DNA of 64,000 nt from Leclercia sp. LSNIH1 (GCF_002902985.1 NZ_CP026167.1:1612001-1676000), one strand, 5' to 3'. Shown: positions 18,598-28,589, numbered from the stretch's first letter. The notes: generated by a model not told the origin, from the letters alone. Made by a program: numbers and translations.

Positions 18598-19245
18598 TCA
18601 CTCGCTTTTCTTTTCGCTCTCTTCCTCTTCAGGCACCGATTTACTGGCGGTGAGCAGGAATGGCGACTGCTGCCAGCGGGTGCGTTTGCCCTGCAGCAGC
18701 GTGCGGGTCAGCACCACGCCGATCGCCAGCGACAACAGCAGCATCAGGCGCAGAATATTGGTGGTGTTATCCACCTGCTTGGCCTCGGTGGCCAGGGTAT
18801 GGGTGTCGAGCGTCAGACGCAGATAGCCGAGCGGGCCGTTTTTACCCTGAATCGGCTCCACCAGCTGCTGGTTAAAGTAGCCGCCCGCTTTTTTACCATC
18901 CAGCGCCAGCCTGTCGCGCACGTCGACATGCTCGCCGGAGCGGGCAATGAGGGCTCCTTCTTCATCGTAAACGCTGGCATCCAGGATGCGGCTCTCTTCC
19001 GTCAGAAGATGCAGCACCTGGGTGATGCGCTTTTCATCCGGCGTTTCGGTGCGCATCAGCGGGGCGATGTTGAGCGACACCTGACGCGCAAGGGTGTGCG
19101 CCAGCTCTTCAAGCTGCGGATTACGCTGCCGTTGATGATTCTGGCTGAACCACGATGCGCCCTGCATCAGCGCCACTAACAGGGCGAGACAGGAGAGGAC
19201 AATCACGGCACGATGAAGCCGGAATTTCAGTTTTGCACGAGCCAT
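18598..19245 (-). CDS. ytjB: YtjB (Smp), membrane protein with extracytoplasmic sensor-like domain
   Basis: Inner-membrane protein of unknown function, also called Smp. One membrane helix lies near residues 12-32 and a second near 160-180, with about 125 periplasmic residues between them that resemble a small ligand-sensing (AhpA/PAS-like) domain. The C-terminus is short, charged and cytoplasmic ([10 protein letters not shown]). The 215 residues compare with 214 in E. coli. It diverges from serB and precedes lplA. There is no attached signalling output domain, so any sensor role is inference. Confidence 0.9.
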   Translation of the reverse strand: MARAKLKFRLHRAVIVLSCLALLVALMQGASWFSQNHQRQRNPQLEELAHTLARQVSLNIAPLMRTETPDEKRITQVLHLLTEESRILDASVYDEEGALIARSGEHVDVRDRLALDGKKAGGYFNQQLVEPIQGKNGPLGYLRLTLDTHTLATEAKQVDNTTNILRLMLLLSLAIGVVLTRTLLQGKRTRWQQSPFLLTASKSVPEEEESEKKSE

Positions 19246-19367
19246 ATTCCACCTGCTGAAAATTTTCGGGGTTAATGTTGCCAGAAGTGATGGTTACAAG
19301 GTAGCCTCATGCGTTATTTTCCCTCCCCTGGATGATTCCCGGCGCGAACGATTTTACAGGAGCTTTA

Positions 19368-20336
19368 ATGCCAAACATTACCTGGTGCGACCTGCCCAAT
19401 GATCTCTCTCTCTGGCCAGGATTGCCGCTCTCATTAAGTGGTGATGAGGTAATGCCACTGGATTACCATGCTGGTCGTAGCGGCTGGCTGCTGTATGGAC
19501 GCGGCCTGGATAAACAGCAGTTAACGACGTATCAGCGCAAGCTGGGCGCGGCAATGGTGATCGTGGCAGCCTGGTGTGTGGAAGATTATCAGGTGATTCG
19601 TCTGGCCGGTTCTCTGACCCAGCGTGCCACCCGTCTGGCGCATGATGCGGGTCTCGATGTCGCGCCGCTGGGTAAAATCCCACATCTGAAAACGCCGGGC
19701 TTGCTGGTGATGGACATGGATTCAACCGCCATCCAGATCGAGTGCATCGACGAAATTGCTAAACTGGCGGGTACTGGCGAGATGGTGGCCGAAGTGACCG
19801 AACGGGCCATGCGCGGCGAACTGGACTTCACCGCCAGCCTGAAACAGCGCGTGGCGACCCTGAAAGATGCCGACGCAAATATCCTGATGCAGGTCCGGGA
19901 AAAGCTCCCCCTGATGCCGGGGCTGGTGCAGCTGGTGCTGAAGCTGGAAACCCTGGGCTGGAAAGTGGCCATCGCGTCGGGCGGGTTCACCTTCTTTGCC
20001 GAGTATCTGCGTGACAAGCTGCGCCTGGACGCGGTGGTCGCCAACGAGCTTGAGATCCGCGACGGCAAACTGACCGGAAACGTGGTTGGCGATATCGTTG
20101 ATGCCCAGTTCAAGGCCAACACCCTGACGCGTCTGGCGGAAAAATATGAGATCCCGGTTGCCCAGACGGTGGCCATTGGCGACGGCGCGAACGATCTGCC
20201 GATGATTAAAGTGGCCGGGCTTGGCATCGCCTACCATGCCAAACCGACCGTGAACGAAAAGACGGAAGTCACTATCCGTCATGCTGACCTGATGGGGGTG
20301 TTCTGCATTCTCTCTGGCAGCGTAAACCAGAAATAA
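19368..20336 (+). CDS. serB: SerB, phosphoserine phosphatase
   Basis: HAD-family phosphatase catalysing the last step of serine synthesis, phosphoserine to serine. An N-terminal regulatory-type region of about 105 residues precedes the catalytic domain with the nucleophile motif DMDST (Asp116, Asp118), SGGFT and the metal-binding GDGANDLPM. The ATG at 19368 follows ACAGGAG at good spacing and gives 322 residues, the E. coli length; an in-frame ATG 12 codons earlier has no support. radA follows after 11 bases. Confidence 0.97.
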   Translation: MPNITWCDLPNDLSLWPGLPLSLSGDEVMPLDYHAGRSGWLLYGRGLDKQQLTTYQRKLGAAMVIVAAWCVEDYQVIRLAGSLTQRATRLAHDAGLDVAPLGKIPHLKTPGLLVMDMDSTAIQIECIDEIAKLAGTGEMVAEVTERAMRGELDFTASLKQRVATLKDADANILMQVREKLPLMPGLVQLVLKLETLGWKVAIASGGFTFFAEYLRDKLRLDAVVANELEIRDGKLTGNVVGDIVDAQFKANTLTRLAEKYEIPVAQTVAIGDGANDLPMIKVAGLGIAYHAKPTVNEKTEVTIRHADLMGVFCILSGSVNQK

Positions 20337-20347
20337 AGAGGTAAAAC

Positions 20348-21733
20348 GTGGCGAAAGCTCCAAAACGCGCATTTGTCTGTAATGAATGTGGTGCGGATTA
20401 TCCGCGCTGGCAGGGGCAGTGCAGCGCCTGTCATGCCTGGAACACCATCACCGAAGTGCGCGGAGTTGCCGCTTCACCCACCGTTGCCCGTAACGAGCGT
20501 CTGAGCGGTTATGCGGGCAACGCAGGTGTATCGAAAGTCCAGAAGCTCTCAGACATCAGCCTTGAAGCCCTGCCGCGCTTCTCAACCGGTTTTAAAGAGT
20601 TTGACCGGGTGCTGGGCGGCGGCGTGGTGCCGGGCAGCGCCATTCTGATTGGCGGAAACCCGGGCGCCGGGAAATCGACCCTGCTGCTGCAAACCCTCTG
20701 CAAGCTCGCGGCGCAGATGAAAACACTCTACGTCACCGGGGAGGAGTCGCTGCAGCAGGTGGCGATGCGTGCCCACCGGCTGGGGCTGCCCACCAGCGAG
20801 CTGAATATGCTCTCCGAAACCAGCATCGAGCAGATCTGCATGATTGCTGAAGAAGAGCAGCCGAAGCTGATGGTGATCGACTCCATTCAGGTGATGCACA
20901 TGGCCGATATCCAGTCGTCGCCGGGGAGCGTCGCCCAGGTGCGCGAAACTGCCGCCTACCTGACGCGCTTTGCGAAAACGCGCGGCGTGGCGATCATCAT
21001 GGTCGGCCACGTCACCAAAGATGGCGCCCTGGCGGGGCCGAAAGTGCTGGAGCACTGTATCGACTGCTCCGTGATGCTGGATGGCGATGCCGATACCCGT
21101 TTACGTACCCTGCGCAGCCATAAGAACCGCTTTGGCGCGGTGAATGAGCTGGGCGTCTTTGCCATGACCGAGCAGGGGCTGCGTGAAGTGAGCAACCCGT
21201 CCGCCATCTTCCTGAGCCGCGGCGACGAAGTCACCTCCGGCAGCTCGGTAATGGTGGTCTGGGAAGGGACGCGCCCGCTGCTGGTGGAGATCCAGGCTCT
21301 GGTCGATCACTCGATGATGGGCAATCCCCGTCGCGTGGCGGTGGGGCTGGAGCAAAACCGTCTGGCAATTTTGCTGGCGGTGCTGCACCGTCACGGCGGC
21401 CTGCAGATGGCGGATCAGGATGTGTTTGTCAACGTGGTCGGCGGCGTGAAGGTCACCGAAACCAGTGCCGACCTGGCGCTGCTGCTGGCGATGGTCTCCA
21501 GCCTGCGCGACCGTCCGTTGCCGCAGGATCTGGTGGTCTTTGGCGAGGTCGGTCTGGCTGGCGAAATCCGCCCGGTACCGAGTGGTCAGGAGCGCATCTC
21601 CGAGGCGGCAAAACATGGCTTCCGCCGGGCGATTGTCCCCGCCGCCAACGTGCCGAAAAAGGTGCCGGAAGGGATGAAGGTCTTTGGCGTGAAAAAACTT
21701 GCTGATGCGTTAAATGTCTTTGACGACTTATAA
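20348..21733 (+). CDS. radA: RadA, branch-migration ATPase in recombination
   Basis: DnaB-like/RecA-like ATPase that drives branch migration of recombination intermediates with RecA. An N-terminal zinc finger (Cys11, Cys14, Cys25, Cys28) is followed by the Walker A motif GGNPGAGKST (residues 102-111), the RadA signature KNRFG in SHKNRFGAVNE, and a C-terminal Lon-protease-like domain. The start is GTG at 20348, with AAGAGGTAAAAC upstream, and gives 461 residues against 460 in E. coli. It lies in the serB-radA-nadR transcription unit. Confidence 0.96.
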   Translation: MAKAPKRAFVCNECGADYPRWQGQCSACHAWNTITEVRGVAASPTVARNERLSGYAGNAGVSKVQKLSDISLEALPRFSTGFKEFDRVLGGGVVPGSAILIGGNPGAGKSTLLLQTLCKLAAQMKTLYVTGEESLQQVAMRAHRLGLPTSELNMLSETSIEQICMIAEEEQPKLMVIDSIQVMHMADIQSSPGSVAQVRETAAYLTRFAKTRGVAIIMVGHVTKDGALAGPKVLEHCIDCSVMLDGDADTRLRTLRSHKNRFGAVNELGVFAMTEQGLREVSNPSAIFLSRGDEVTSGSSVMVVWEGTRPLLVEIQALVDHSMMGNPRRVAVGLEQNRLAILLAVLHRHGGLQMADQDVFVNVVGGVKVTETSADLALLLAMVSSLRDRPLPQDLVVFGEVGLAGEIRPVPSGQERISEAAKHGFRRAIVPAANVPKKVPEGMKVFGVKKLADALNVFDDL

Positions 21734-21768
21734 TTATCTGATCGATGTTGCAGGAGGCACCATAATTT

Positions 21769-23001
21769 ATGTCGTCATTTGACTATATCAAGACCGCGAT
21801 CCGCCAGAAAGGCTGCACCTTGCAGCAGGTGGCGGAAGCCAGCGGTATGACCAAGGGCTATTTAAGCCAGCTGCTGAATGCCAAAATCAAAAGCCCCAGC
21901 GCGCAGAAGCTGGAAGCGCTGCACCGCTTTCTGGGGCTTGAGTTTCCACGTATGCAGAAGAACATCGGCGTGGTGTTCGGCAAGTTTTATCCGCTGCATA
22001 CCGGACATATCTACCTCATCCAGCGCGCCTGTAGCCAGGTGGACGAGCTGCACATCATCATGGGCTACGACGACAAGCGCGACCGCGAGCTGTTTGAAGC
22101 GAGCGCCATGTCCCAGCAGCCCACCGTCCCGGACCGCCTGCGCTGGCTGCTTCAGACCTTCAAGTACCAGAAAAACATCCGCATTCATGCCTTTAACGAA
22201 GAGGGGATGGAGCCCTATCCCCACGGCTGGGATGTCTGGAGCAACGGTATAAAAGCCTTTATGGAAGAGAAAGGGATCCAGCCAAACTGGATCTACACCT
22301 CTGAAGAGTCTGACGCCTCGCAATATCCCGAACATCTGGGCACGGAAACGGTGCTGATCGACCCTAAACGTACCTTTATGAATATCAGTGGCGCCCAGAT
22401 CCGCGAAAACCCGTTCCGCTACTGGGAATACATCCCGACGGAAGTGAAGCCGTTCTTCGTGCGCACCGTGGCGATCCTCGGTGGTGAGTCCAGCGGTAAG
22501 TCCACGCTGGTCAACAAGCTGGCGAACATCTTCAACACCACCAGCGCCTGGGAGTATGGCCGGGATTACGTCTTCTCGCACCTCGGCGGCGACGAGATGG
22601 CGCTGCAATATTCCGACTACGACAAGATTGCACTGGGGCACGCCCAGTACATTGATTTTGCGGTGAAATACGCCAATAAAGTGGCGTTTGTCGATACCGA
22701 TTTCGTCACTACCCAGGCGTTCTGTAAAAAATATGAAGGGCGCGAGCACCCGTTTGTGCAGGCGCTGATCGACGAGTACCGCTTCGACTTAGTGATCCTG
22801 CTGGAGAACAACACCCCCTGGGTGGCGGACGGGATGCGCAGCCTGGGCAGCTCGGTGGACAGGAGAGAGTTCCAGACCATGCTGGTGGAGATGCTTGAAG
22901 CGAATAATATCGACTTTGTGCATGTGGAAGAGGCGGACTATGACAACCGATTCCTGCGCTGCGTGGAGCTGGTGAAAGAGATGATGGGCGAGAAGGGGTA
23001 A
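21769..23001 (+). CDS. nadR: NadR, NAD-dependent repressor, NMN adenylyltransferase and ribosylnicotinamide kinase
   Basis: Trifunctional NAD regulator. The N-terminal helix-turn-helix (about residues 8-55, CTLQQVAEASGMTKGYLSQL) represses NAD synthesis genes. The middle domain carries the nucleotidyl-transferase motif GKFYPLHTGH (71-80). The C-terminal domain has a Walker A motif GGESSGKST near residue 240 and phosphorylates ribosylnicotinamide. The length of 410 residues equals E. coli NadR. The ATG is preceded by GCAGGAGG, 35 bases after radA. Convergent ettA follows beyond a REP element and a shared terminator. Confidence 0.96.
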   Translation: MSSFDYIKTAIRQKGCTLQQVAEASGMTKGYLSQLLNAKIKSPSAQKLEALHRFLGLEFPRMQKNIGVVFGKFYPLHTGHIYLIQRACSQVDELHIIMGYDDKRDRELFEASAMSQQPTVPDRLRWLLQTFKYQKNIRIHAFNEEGMEPYPHGWDVWSNGIKAFMEEKGIQPNWIYTSEESDASQYPEHLGTETVLIDPKRTFMNISGAQIRENPFRYWEYIPTEVKPFFVRTVAILGGESSGKSTLVNKLANIFNTTSAWEYGRDYVFSHLGGDEMALQYSDYDKIALGHAQYIDFAVKYANKVAFVDTDFVTTQAFCKKYEGREHPFVQALIDEYRFDLVILLENNTPWVADGMRSLGSSVDRREFQTMLVEMLEANNIDFVHVEEADYDNRFLRCVELVKEMMGEKG

Positions 23002-23019
23002 GCCCTCTGCCGCTCTGCT

Positions 23020-23070
23020 TGCCGGGACTACGTTTTTGTAGGCCGGGTAAGGCGAAGCCGCCACCCGGCA
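23020..23070. repeat. REP elements after nadR
   Basis: A full REP unit (GTAGGCCGGGTAAGGCGAAGCC...CACCCGGC) preceded by a shortened unit (TTGCCGGGACTACG), in the nadR-ettA convergent gap. Confidence 0.8.
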
Positions 23071-23076
23071 CACATA

Positions 23077-23105
23077 AAAACGGCAACCCGTGGGTTGCCG
23101 TTTTG
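23077..23105. terminator. Bidirectional terminator between nadR and ettA
   Basis: A stem of 8-9 bp (CGGCAACCC/GGGTTGCCG) with an A-tract before and a T-tract after it, placed between two convergent genes so that it serves both strands. Confidence 0.88.
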
Positions 23106-23108
23106 CCT

Positions 23109-24776
23109 TTACTTGGCGATACGCTTGTACTTGATACGCTTTGGCTCCAGCGCGTCAGCGCCCAGCGTGCGTTTCTTGTACTCTTCGTATTCGGTGAAGT
23201 TACCTTCGAAGAACTCCACTTTACCCTCATCCTGATAATCCAGAATGTGGGTTGCGATACGGTCGAGGAACCAACGGTCGTGGGAGATCACCATGGCGCA
23301 GCCCGGGAACTCCAGCAGGGCGTTTTCCAGCGCGCGCAGGGTTTCGATGTCGAGGTCGTTGGTCGGTTCATCGAGCAGCAGCATGTTACCGCCAACCTGC
23401 AGCAGTTTTGCCAGATGCAGACGACCACGCTCACCGCCGGACAGCTCGCCCACGCGTTTACCCTGATCAACCCCTTTAAAGTTAAAGCGGCCCACATAGG
23501 CGCGGCTTGGCATTTCGGTGTTGCCGATACGCATGATATCCAGGCCGCCCGAAACTTCTTCCCAGACGGTTTTGCTGTTATCCATTGCGTCGCGGAACTG
23601 ATCCACGGAGGCCAGCTTCACGGTTTCGCCGAGGGTGATGGTGCCGCTGTCAGGCTGTTCCTGACCGGACATCATGCGGAACAGGGTCGATTTACCCGCG
23701 CCGTTCGGACCGATGATGCCGACGATCGCGCCTTTCGGTACCGAGAAGCTCAGATCGTCGATCAGCACGCGATCGCCGTAGGATTTACGCAGGTTGCTGA
23801 CTTCAACCACTTTGTCACCCAGACGGGCTCCAGGTGGAATAAACAGTTCGTTGGTTTCGTTACGTTTCTGGTATTCGGTGTTGTTCAGCTCTTCGAAGCG
23901 CGCCAGACGGGCTTTGCCCTTAGACTGACGGCCTTTAGTGCCCTGACGAACCCACTCCAGCTCTTTCTCAATGGATTTGCGACGGGCCGCTTCCTGAGAG
24001 GCTTCCTGCGCCAGACGCTGGTCTTTCTGCTCCAGCCAGGAGGAGTAGTTACCTTCCCACGGAATACCTTCCCCGCGGTCCAGCTCCAGGATCCAGCCGG
24101 CAACGTTATCAAGGAAGTAACGGTCGTGGGTGATCGCCACCACGGTGCCTTCGAAGTCGTGCAGGAAGCGTTCCAGCCACGCCACAGATTCCGCATCCAG
24201 GTGGTTGGTGGGTTCGTCGAGCAGCAGCATGTCTGGCTTTTCCAGCAGCAGACGGCACAGCGCCACGCGGCGGCGCTCACCACCGGAGAGGTTGGCGATT
24301 TTTGCATCCCAGTCTGGCAGGCGCAGGGCATCGGCCGCACGCTCCAGCTGCACGTTCAGGTTATGACCGTCGTGTGCCTGGATGATCTCTTCATATTTAC
24401 CCTGCTGGGCCGCGAGCTTATCGAAGTCTGCATCCGGCTCTGCGTACTTCGCGTACACCTCGTCCAGACCTTTCAGCGCGTTAACCACTTCGGAAACGGC
24501 TTCTTCAACAGATTCACGAACGGTGTGCTCCGGGTTCAGCTGCGGTTCCTGGGGCAGGTAACCGATTTTGAGGCCAGGCTGCGGACGGGCTTCACCTTCG
24601 ATCTCTGTATCGATGCCCGCCATGATGCGCAGCAAGGTGGACTTACCGGCACCGTTGAGACCCAGCACACCAATTTTTGCGCCCGGGAAGAAGCTCAGCG
24701 AGATATTTTTAAGAATATGACGTTTCGGCGGTACCACTTTGCCGACACGATGCATGGTATAAACGAATTGAGCCAC
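23109..24776 (-). CDS. ettA: EttA, energy-dependent translational throttle ABC-F protein
   Basis: ABC-F ATPase that binds the ribosomal E site and gates the first steps of elongation according to ATP/ADP ratio. It has two nucleotide-binding domains without membrane segments: Walker A GLNGAGKST (about residues 38-46) and GPNGAGKST (about 355), signatures LSGGERRR and LSGGERGR, and a P-site-tRNA-interaction linker between them. The start is GTG at 24776 (then AQFVYTMHRV), giving 555 residues as in E. coli, with GAGG upstream. The frame is open further upstream, but that part does not resemble the family. Confidence 0.96.
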   Translation of the reverse strand: MAQFVYTMHRVGKVVPPKRHILKNISLSFFPGAKIGVLGLNGAGKSTLLRIMAGIDTEIEGEARPQPGLKIGYLPQEPQLNPEHTVRESVEEAVSEVVNALKGLDEVYAKYAEPDADFDKLAAQQGKYEEIIQAHDGHNLNVQLERAADALRLPDWDAKIANLSGGERRRVALCRLLLEKPDMLLLDEPTNHLDAESVAWLERFLHDFEGTVVAITHDRYFLDNVAGWILELDRGEGIPWEGNYSSWLEQKDQRLAQEASQEAARRKSIEKELEWVRQGTKGRQSKGKARLARFEELNNTEYQKRNETNELFIPPGARLGDKVVEVSNLRKSYGDRVLIDDLSFSVPKGAIVGIIGPNGAGKSTLFRMMSGQEQPDSGTITLGETVKLASVDQFRDAMDNSKTVWEEVSGGLDIMRIGNTEMPSRAYVGRFNFKGVDQGKRVGELSGGERGRLHLAKLLQVGGNMLLLDEPTNDLDIETLRALENALLEFPGCAMVISHDRWFLDRIATHILDYQDEGKVEFFEGNFTEYEEYKKRTLGADALEPKRIKYKRIAK

Positions 24777-24996
24777 GTTGGACTTCGCCTCTTTTATCGT
24801 GATGAGAATAGTGGCGAAGTGTAGCCTTTTTCCCCGCCTAATCCCAGCCATCGACGGCAGGAGTGTTAAAACGCGCAAGAAAGGTAAAAATGTGTCGGTA
24901 ACGTGGCGCGTTGCGGGATGCCTGGTTAGCATAAGTTAATTACGTTTTTGCGCGGCACGATGCTGCATTTAATGACGATTAACAGAGGATGAGCGT

Positions 24997-26934
24997 GTGG
25001 TAAAAGCCAAACAAGTGGGCTGGCGACTGTTGGCTGCCAGCGTCTGCGTGCTGACCATTAGCAGCGCGGCGCGAGCCGATTCACTGGATGAACAACGTAA
25101 CCGCTATGCCCAGATCAAACAGGCATGGGATCAGCGACAGATGGAGACGGTGCAGGCCCTGATGCCGACGTTGAAAGATTACCCGCTCTACCCCTATCTG
25201 GAATACCGCCAGCTCACCGACGATCTGATGAACCAGCCGACGATCACCGTCCAAAACTTTATCCAGGCCAACCCGACGCTGCCTCCGGCGCGTACCCTAC
25301 AGTCGCGCTTTGTCAACGAGCTGGCCCGCCGTGAAGACTGGCGCGGCCTGCTGGCCTTTAGCCCTGAAAAACCCGGTACCACCGAAGCGCAGTGTAACTA
25401 CTACTACGCGAAGTGGGCGACAGGCCAGCAGGAAGAGGCCTGGAACGGCGCCAAAGCGCTATGGCTCACCGGTAAAAGCCAGCCCAACGCCTGCGACTCG
25501 CTGTTCGGCGCCTGGCGCGCCTCCGGCAAGCAGGATCCTTTAGCGTATCTGGAGCGCATCCGTCTGGCGATGAAAGCGGGCAACACCCGTCTGGTGACCG
25601 CGCTCGCCGGACAGATGCCGCCGGAGTATCAGACCATCTCCAGCGCGCTGATCCAGCTGGCGAACGATCCGAAGACGGTGATGGACTTTGCCCGCACCAC
25701 GGGCGCCACCGATTTTACCCGCCAGATGGCGGCAGTGGCGTTCACCAGCGTGGCGCGGGACGACGTGGAAAACGCCCGGTTGATGATCCCATCCCTTGCC
25801 CAGGCGCAGCAGCTCAATGAGGATCAGACCCAGGAGCTGCGCGATATCGTGGCGTGGCGACTGATGGGCAGCGATGTCACCGATGAACAGGCGCGCTGGC
25901 GCGATGACGCCATCATGCGTTCCCAGTCCACCTCGCTGGTGGAGCGCCGCGTGCGCATGGCGCTGGGCAACGGCGATCGCCGCGGCCTGAATACCTGGCT
26001 GGCGCGCTTGCCGATGGAGGCGAAAGAGAAGGATGAATGGCGCTACTGGCAGGCGGATCTTCTGCTGGAGCGGGGGCGTGAGGAGGAGGCGAAATCCATT
26101 CTGCACAGCCTGATGCAGCAGCGCGGTTTCTATCCGATGGTCGCGGCCCAGCGACTCGGCGAGGAGTACACCTTAAAGATTGATAAAGCGCCGTCCGGCG
26201 TCAACGCGGCTCTGGTAAATGGGCCGGAGATGGCGCGGGTGCGCGAGCTGATGTACTGGAATCTGGACAACACCGCCCGCAGCGAATGGGCGAACCTGGT
26301 CACCAGCCGCACCGTCGACGAAAAAGCGCAGCTGGCGCGCTATGCCTTTGATAATCACTGGTGGGATCTCAGCGTCCAGGCGACGATCGCCGGTAAGCTG
26401 TGGGATCATCTTGAGGAGCGTTTCCCGCTGGCCTATAAGGATCTGTTCGAACGCTATACCCGCGGCAAAACTATCCCGCAGAGCTATGCGATGGCGATTG
26501 CCCGTCAGGAGAGCGCCTGGAACCCGAAAGTGCGCTCGCCGGTGGGGGCCAGCGGTCTGATGCAGGTGATGCCCGCCACCGCCGCCCATACGGTGAAGAA
26601 GTTTAGTATCCCGGGTTACACCAGCCCGTCGCAGCTGCTGGATCCGGAGACCAATATCAATATTGGCACCACCTATCTGCAGAGCGTCTACGATCAGTTC
26701 GGCGATAACCGTATCTTCGCCTCGGCGGCCTATAACGCCGGTCCGGGCCGCGTGCGCACCTGGCTTGGCAACAGTGCCGGCCGCATTGACGCGGTGGCGT
26801 TTGTCGAGAGCATTCCGTTCTCAGAAACCCGCGGCTATGTGAAGAACGTCCTGGCGTATGATGCTTACTATCGCTACTTCATGGGAGAGAAAGATACCCT
26901 GATGAGCGACAGTGAGTGGCAGCGACGTTACTGA
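24997..26934 (+). CDS. slt: Slt, soluble lytic murein transglycosylase (Slt70)
   Basis: Periplasmic enzyme that cleaves peptidoglycan glycan strands with formation of 1,6-anhydromuramic acid. A signal peptide ends near residue 27 (AARA-DSLDE). A long alpha-helical U-shaped domain follows, then the lysozyme-like catalytic domain with the catalytic glutamate in AIARQESAWNP, GASGLMQVMP and AAYNAGPGRVRTW. The length is 645 residues, as in E. coli. Start is GTG at 24997 with AGAGGATGAGC upstream. trpR follows 55 bases downstream with its own operator. Confidence 0.96.
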   Translation: MVKAKQVGWRLLAASVCVLTISSAARADSLDEQRNRYAQIKQAWDQRQMETVQALMPTLKDYPLYPYLEYRQLTDDLMNQPTITVQNFIQANPTLPPARTLQSRFVNELARREDWRGLLAFSPEKPGTTEAQCNYYYAKWATGQQEEAWNGAKALWLTGKSQPNACDSLFGAWRASGKQDPLAYLERIRLAMKAGNTRLVTALAGQMPPEYQTISSALIQLANDPKTVMDFARTTGATDFTRQMAAVAFTSVARDDVENARLMIPSLAQAQQLNEDQTQELRDIVAWRLMGSDVTDEQARWRDDAIMRSQSTSLVERRVRMALGNGDRRGLNTWLARLPMEAKEKDEWRYWQADLLLERGREEEAKSILHSLMQQRGFYPMVAAQRLGEEYTLKIDKAPSGVNAALVNGPEMARVRELMYWNLDNTARSEWANLVTSRTVDEKAQLARYAFDNHWWDLSVQATIAGKLWDHLEERFPLAYKDLFERYTRGKTIPQSYAMAIARQESAWNPKVRSPVGASGLMQVMPATAAHTVKKFSIPGYTSPSQLLDPETNINIGTTYLQSVYDQFGDNRIFASAAYNAGPGRVRTWLGNSAGRIDAVAFVESIPFSETRGYVKNVLAYDAYYRYFMGEKDTLMSDSEWQRRY

Positions 26935-26956
26935 TCGGTGGGGTTATGTTATGCTT

Positions 26957-26974
26957 GTACTCGTTTAAGAGTAC
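26957..26974 (+). promoter_or_regulatory. Trp repressor operator at trpR
   Basis: GTACTCGTTTAAGAGTAC matches the TrpR operator palindrome GTACTAGTTAACTAGTAC at 14 of 18 positions with both outer arms perfect. It lies 15 bases before the trpR ATG and next to a -10-like TATGTT/TTATGCT, so it is the expected autorepression site. Confidence 0.82.
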
Positions 26975-26989
26975 GAAAGGCGGCATAAC

Positions 26990-27316
26990 ATGACCCAGCA
27001 TTCCCCTTATTCATCGGCGATGGCCGAGCAACGTCATCAGGAGTGGCTTCGTTTTGTGGAGCTGCTTCGTCAGTCTTATGAACAGGATCTGCATCTGCCG
27101 CTGCTGCAGCTGATGCTGACCCCCGACGAGCGCGAGGCGCTGGGCACCCGGGTGCGGATCATCGAGGAGCTGCTGCGCGGTGAGATGAGCCAGCGCGAGC
27201 TGAAAAGCGAGCTGGGGGCGGGGATCGCCACCATCACCCGCGGATCGAACAGCCTGAAATCGGCGCCGGTTGAATTGCGCCAGTGGCTGGAGCAGGTGCT
27301 GCTGAAAAACGCCTGA
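26990..27316 (+). CDS. trpR: TrpR, tryptophan-dependent repressor
   Basis: Dimeric repressor that binds L-tryptophan and represses trp, aroH, mtr and its own gene. The 108-residue all-helical sequence includes the helix-turn-helix with [24 protein letters not shown] (recognition part [10 protein letters not shown]). The length and termini match E. coli TrpR. Its stop codon is inside a REP element. The operator directly upstream shows that autoregulation is retained. Confidence 0.97.
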   Translation: MTQHSPYSSAMAEQRHQEWLRFVELLRQSYEQDLHLPLLQLMLTPDEREALGTRVRIIEELLRGEMSQRELKSELGAGIATITRGSNSLKSAPVELRQWLEQVLLKNA

Positions 27317-27376
27317 TGGCGCTGCGCTTATCAGGCCTACACAAGAGGTGTGTACCGTAGGCCGGATAAGGCGTAA
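27311..27376. repeat. REP pair bridging trpR and yjjX
   Basis: A REP unit (GCCTGATGGCGCTGCGCTTA...CAGGCCTAC) starts in the last codons of trpR and a shorter inverted unit (GTAGGCCGGATAAGGCG) ends at the yjjX stop, so the repeat fills the whole convergent gap. Confidence 0.82.
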
Positions 27377-27892
27377 TTACCTGTATATCGCGTTATGAAA
27401 CGGACTTAACGCCAGGATCACCGCCTGATGGTAAACGCTTGAGCGCGTCAGCGCCCCGGCGGTAAAGACCCCAATCGCCCCCTCTTTGCGCCCAATCTCA
27501 TCAATGCCGGTGTATTTCGACATCACCGGCCCAAGGGCTTCCCCTTCGCGCACTTTATCCAGGATGATCTCCGGAAGGGGCAGGGTAGCGGAACGGGCTT
27601 CGCCGCGCTGCTCCCGGCTCTCGATAACCACCCAGCTAAAAGTTGCGCCTTCGTCAATGCCCGCTTCAATCGCCACCCAAAAGTCCGCATCTGGACAGGC
27701 GGCCTTCGCATTGGCTACGCGGTTCCGTGCGCCAGCGCGGGTTTCTTCGCTGCCGATTGGCTGTTCCGGGACGCCGCTCTCGACGTTGAGGGATTCAATA
27801 TGGCAGGATCCTTCGCCGAAGATCTCGTCAAATGCCCTTAGAATTGCCTGAATTTTGGCAGGATTAGTGGTAGCAGAGACAACCTGGTGCAT
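27377..27892 (-). CDS. yjjX: YjjX, inosine/xanthosine triphosphatase
   Basis: House-cleaning enzyme that hydrolyses non-canonical ITP and XTP and so keeps damaged purines out of nucleic acids. The fold is that of NTPase/Maf-like proteins; recognisable conserved parts are [10 protein letters not shown] at the N-terminus, [21 protein letters not shown] and [14 protein letters not shown]. The ATG at 27892 gives 171 residues (E. coli about 170); an upstream in-frame ATG region adds 17 non-homologous residues. It diverges from gpmB across a 49-base gap. Confidence 0.94.
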   Translation of the reverse strand: MHQVVSATTNPAKIQAILRAFDEIFGEGSCHIESLNVESGVPEQPIGSEETRAGARNRVANAKAACPDADFWVAIEAGIDEGATFSWVVIESREQRGEARSATLPLPEIILDKVREGEALGPVMSKYTGIDEIGRKEGAIGVFTAGALTRSSVYHQAVILALSPFHNAIYR

Positions 27893-27941
27893 AATTAAGC
27901 CTAACTCTAAAAATATCATCGCAGTATAACGGAAAAAAAGC

Positions 27942-28589
27942 ATGTTACAGGTATACCTTGTTCGCCACGGTGAAACGCAGTGGAACGCCGAGCGACGTAT
28001 TCAAGGCCAGTCAGACAGTCCACTCACTGCCAAGGGCGAACATCAGGCCTGGCAGGTTGGCGAACGTGCCAAAACATTGGGCATCACCCACATCATCGCC
28101 AGCGATTTAGGTCGCACGCGACGCACAGCGGAGATTATCGCGCAGGCCTGCGGCTGCGATGTCACCGTGGATGCCCGCCTGCGTGAGCTGGATATGGGCG
28201 TGCTGGAACAGCGTCTTATCGATACCCTGACGGAAGAAGAAGAGTCCTGGCGTCGTACGCTGGTCAACGGCAGCGAAGATGGCCGAATTCCACAAGGCGA
28301 ATCCATGCTGGAGCTGAGCGAGCGGATGCATGCGGCGCTGGCAGCCTGTCTGGATCTTCCCGAGGGCAGTCGGCCATTGCTGGTGAGTCACGGGATGGCG
28401 TTGGGTTGTCTGGTCAGCACCATCCTTGGGCTTCCGGCCTGGGCTGAACGCCGCCTGCGTCTGCGTAACTGCTCGCTTTCCCGCATCGACTATCAGCAAA
28501 GTCCGTGGCTGGCTTCAGGCTGGATTGTGGAGATGGCAGGGGATATCTCGCATCTCGATGCCCCTGCGTTAGATGAGCTACAGCGTTAA
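27942..28589 (+). CDS. gpmB: GpmB (YtjC), histidine phosphatase family protein
   Basis: Member of the histidine-phosphatase/cofactor-dependent phosphoglycerate mutase-like superfamily. The phosphohistidine motif VRHGETQWN (His9) and the second histidine in LVSHGMALG near residue 150 are present. E. coli GpmB is named as a phosphoglycerate mutase, but mutase activity is weak or doubtful and a phosphatase role is likely. The length is 215 residues, the E. coli length. Its 3' end overlaps convergent rob by four bases. Confidence 0.92.
   Translation: MLQVYLVRHGETQWNAERRIQGQSDSPLTAKGEHQAWQVGERAKTLGITHIIASDLGRTRRTAEIIAQACGCDVTVDARLRELDMGVLEQRLIDTLTEEEESWRRTLVNGSEDGRIPQGESMLELSERMHAALAACLDLPEGSRPLLVSHGMALGCLVSTILGLPAWAERRLRLRNCSLSRIDYQQSPWLASGWIVEMAGDISHLDAPALDELQR

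Noticed and set aside
23019..24824. A 601-codon plus-strand open frame across ettA.
   Set aside because: It is antisense to ettA, whose ABC motifs are complete, and it begins within a REP element.
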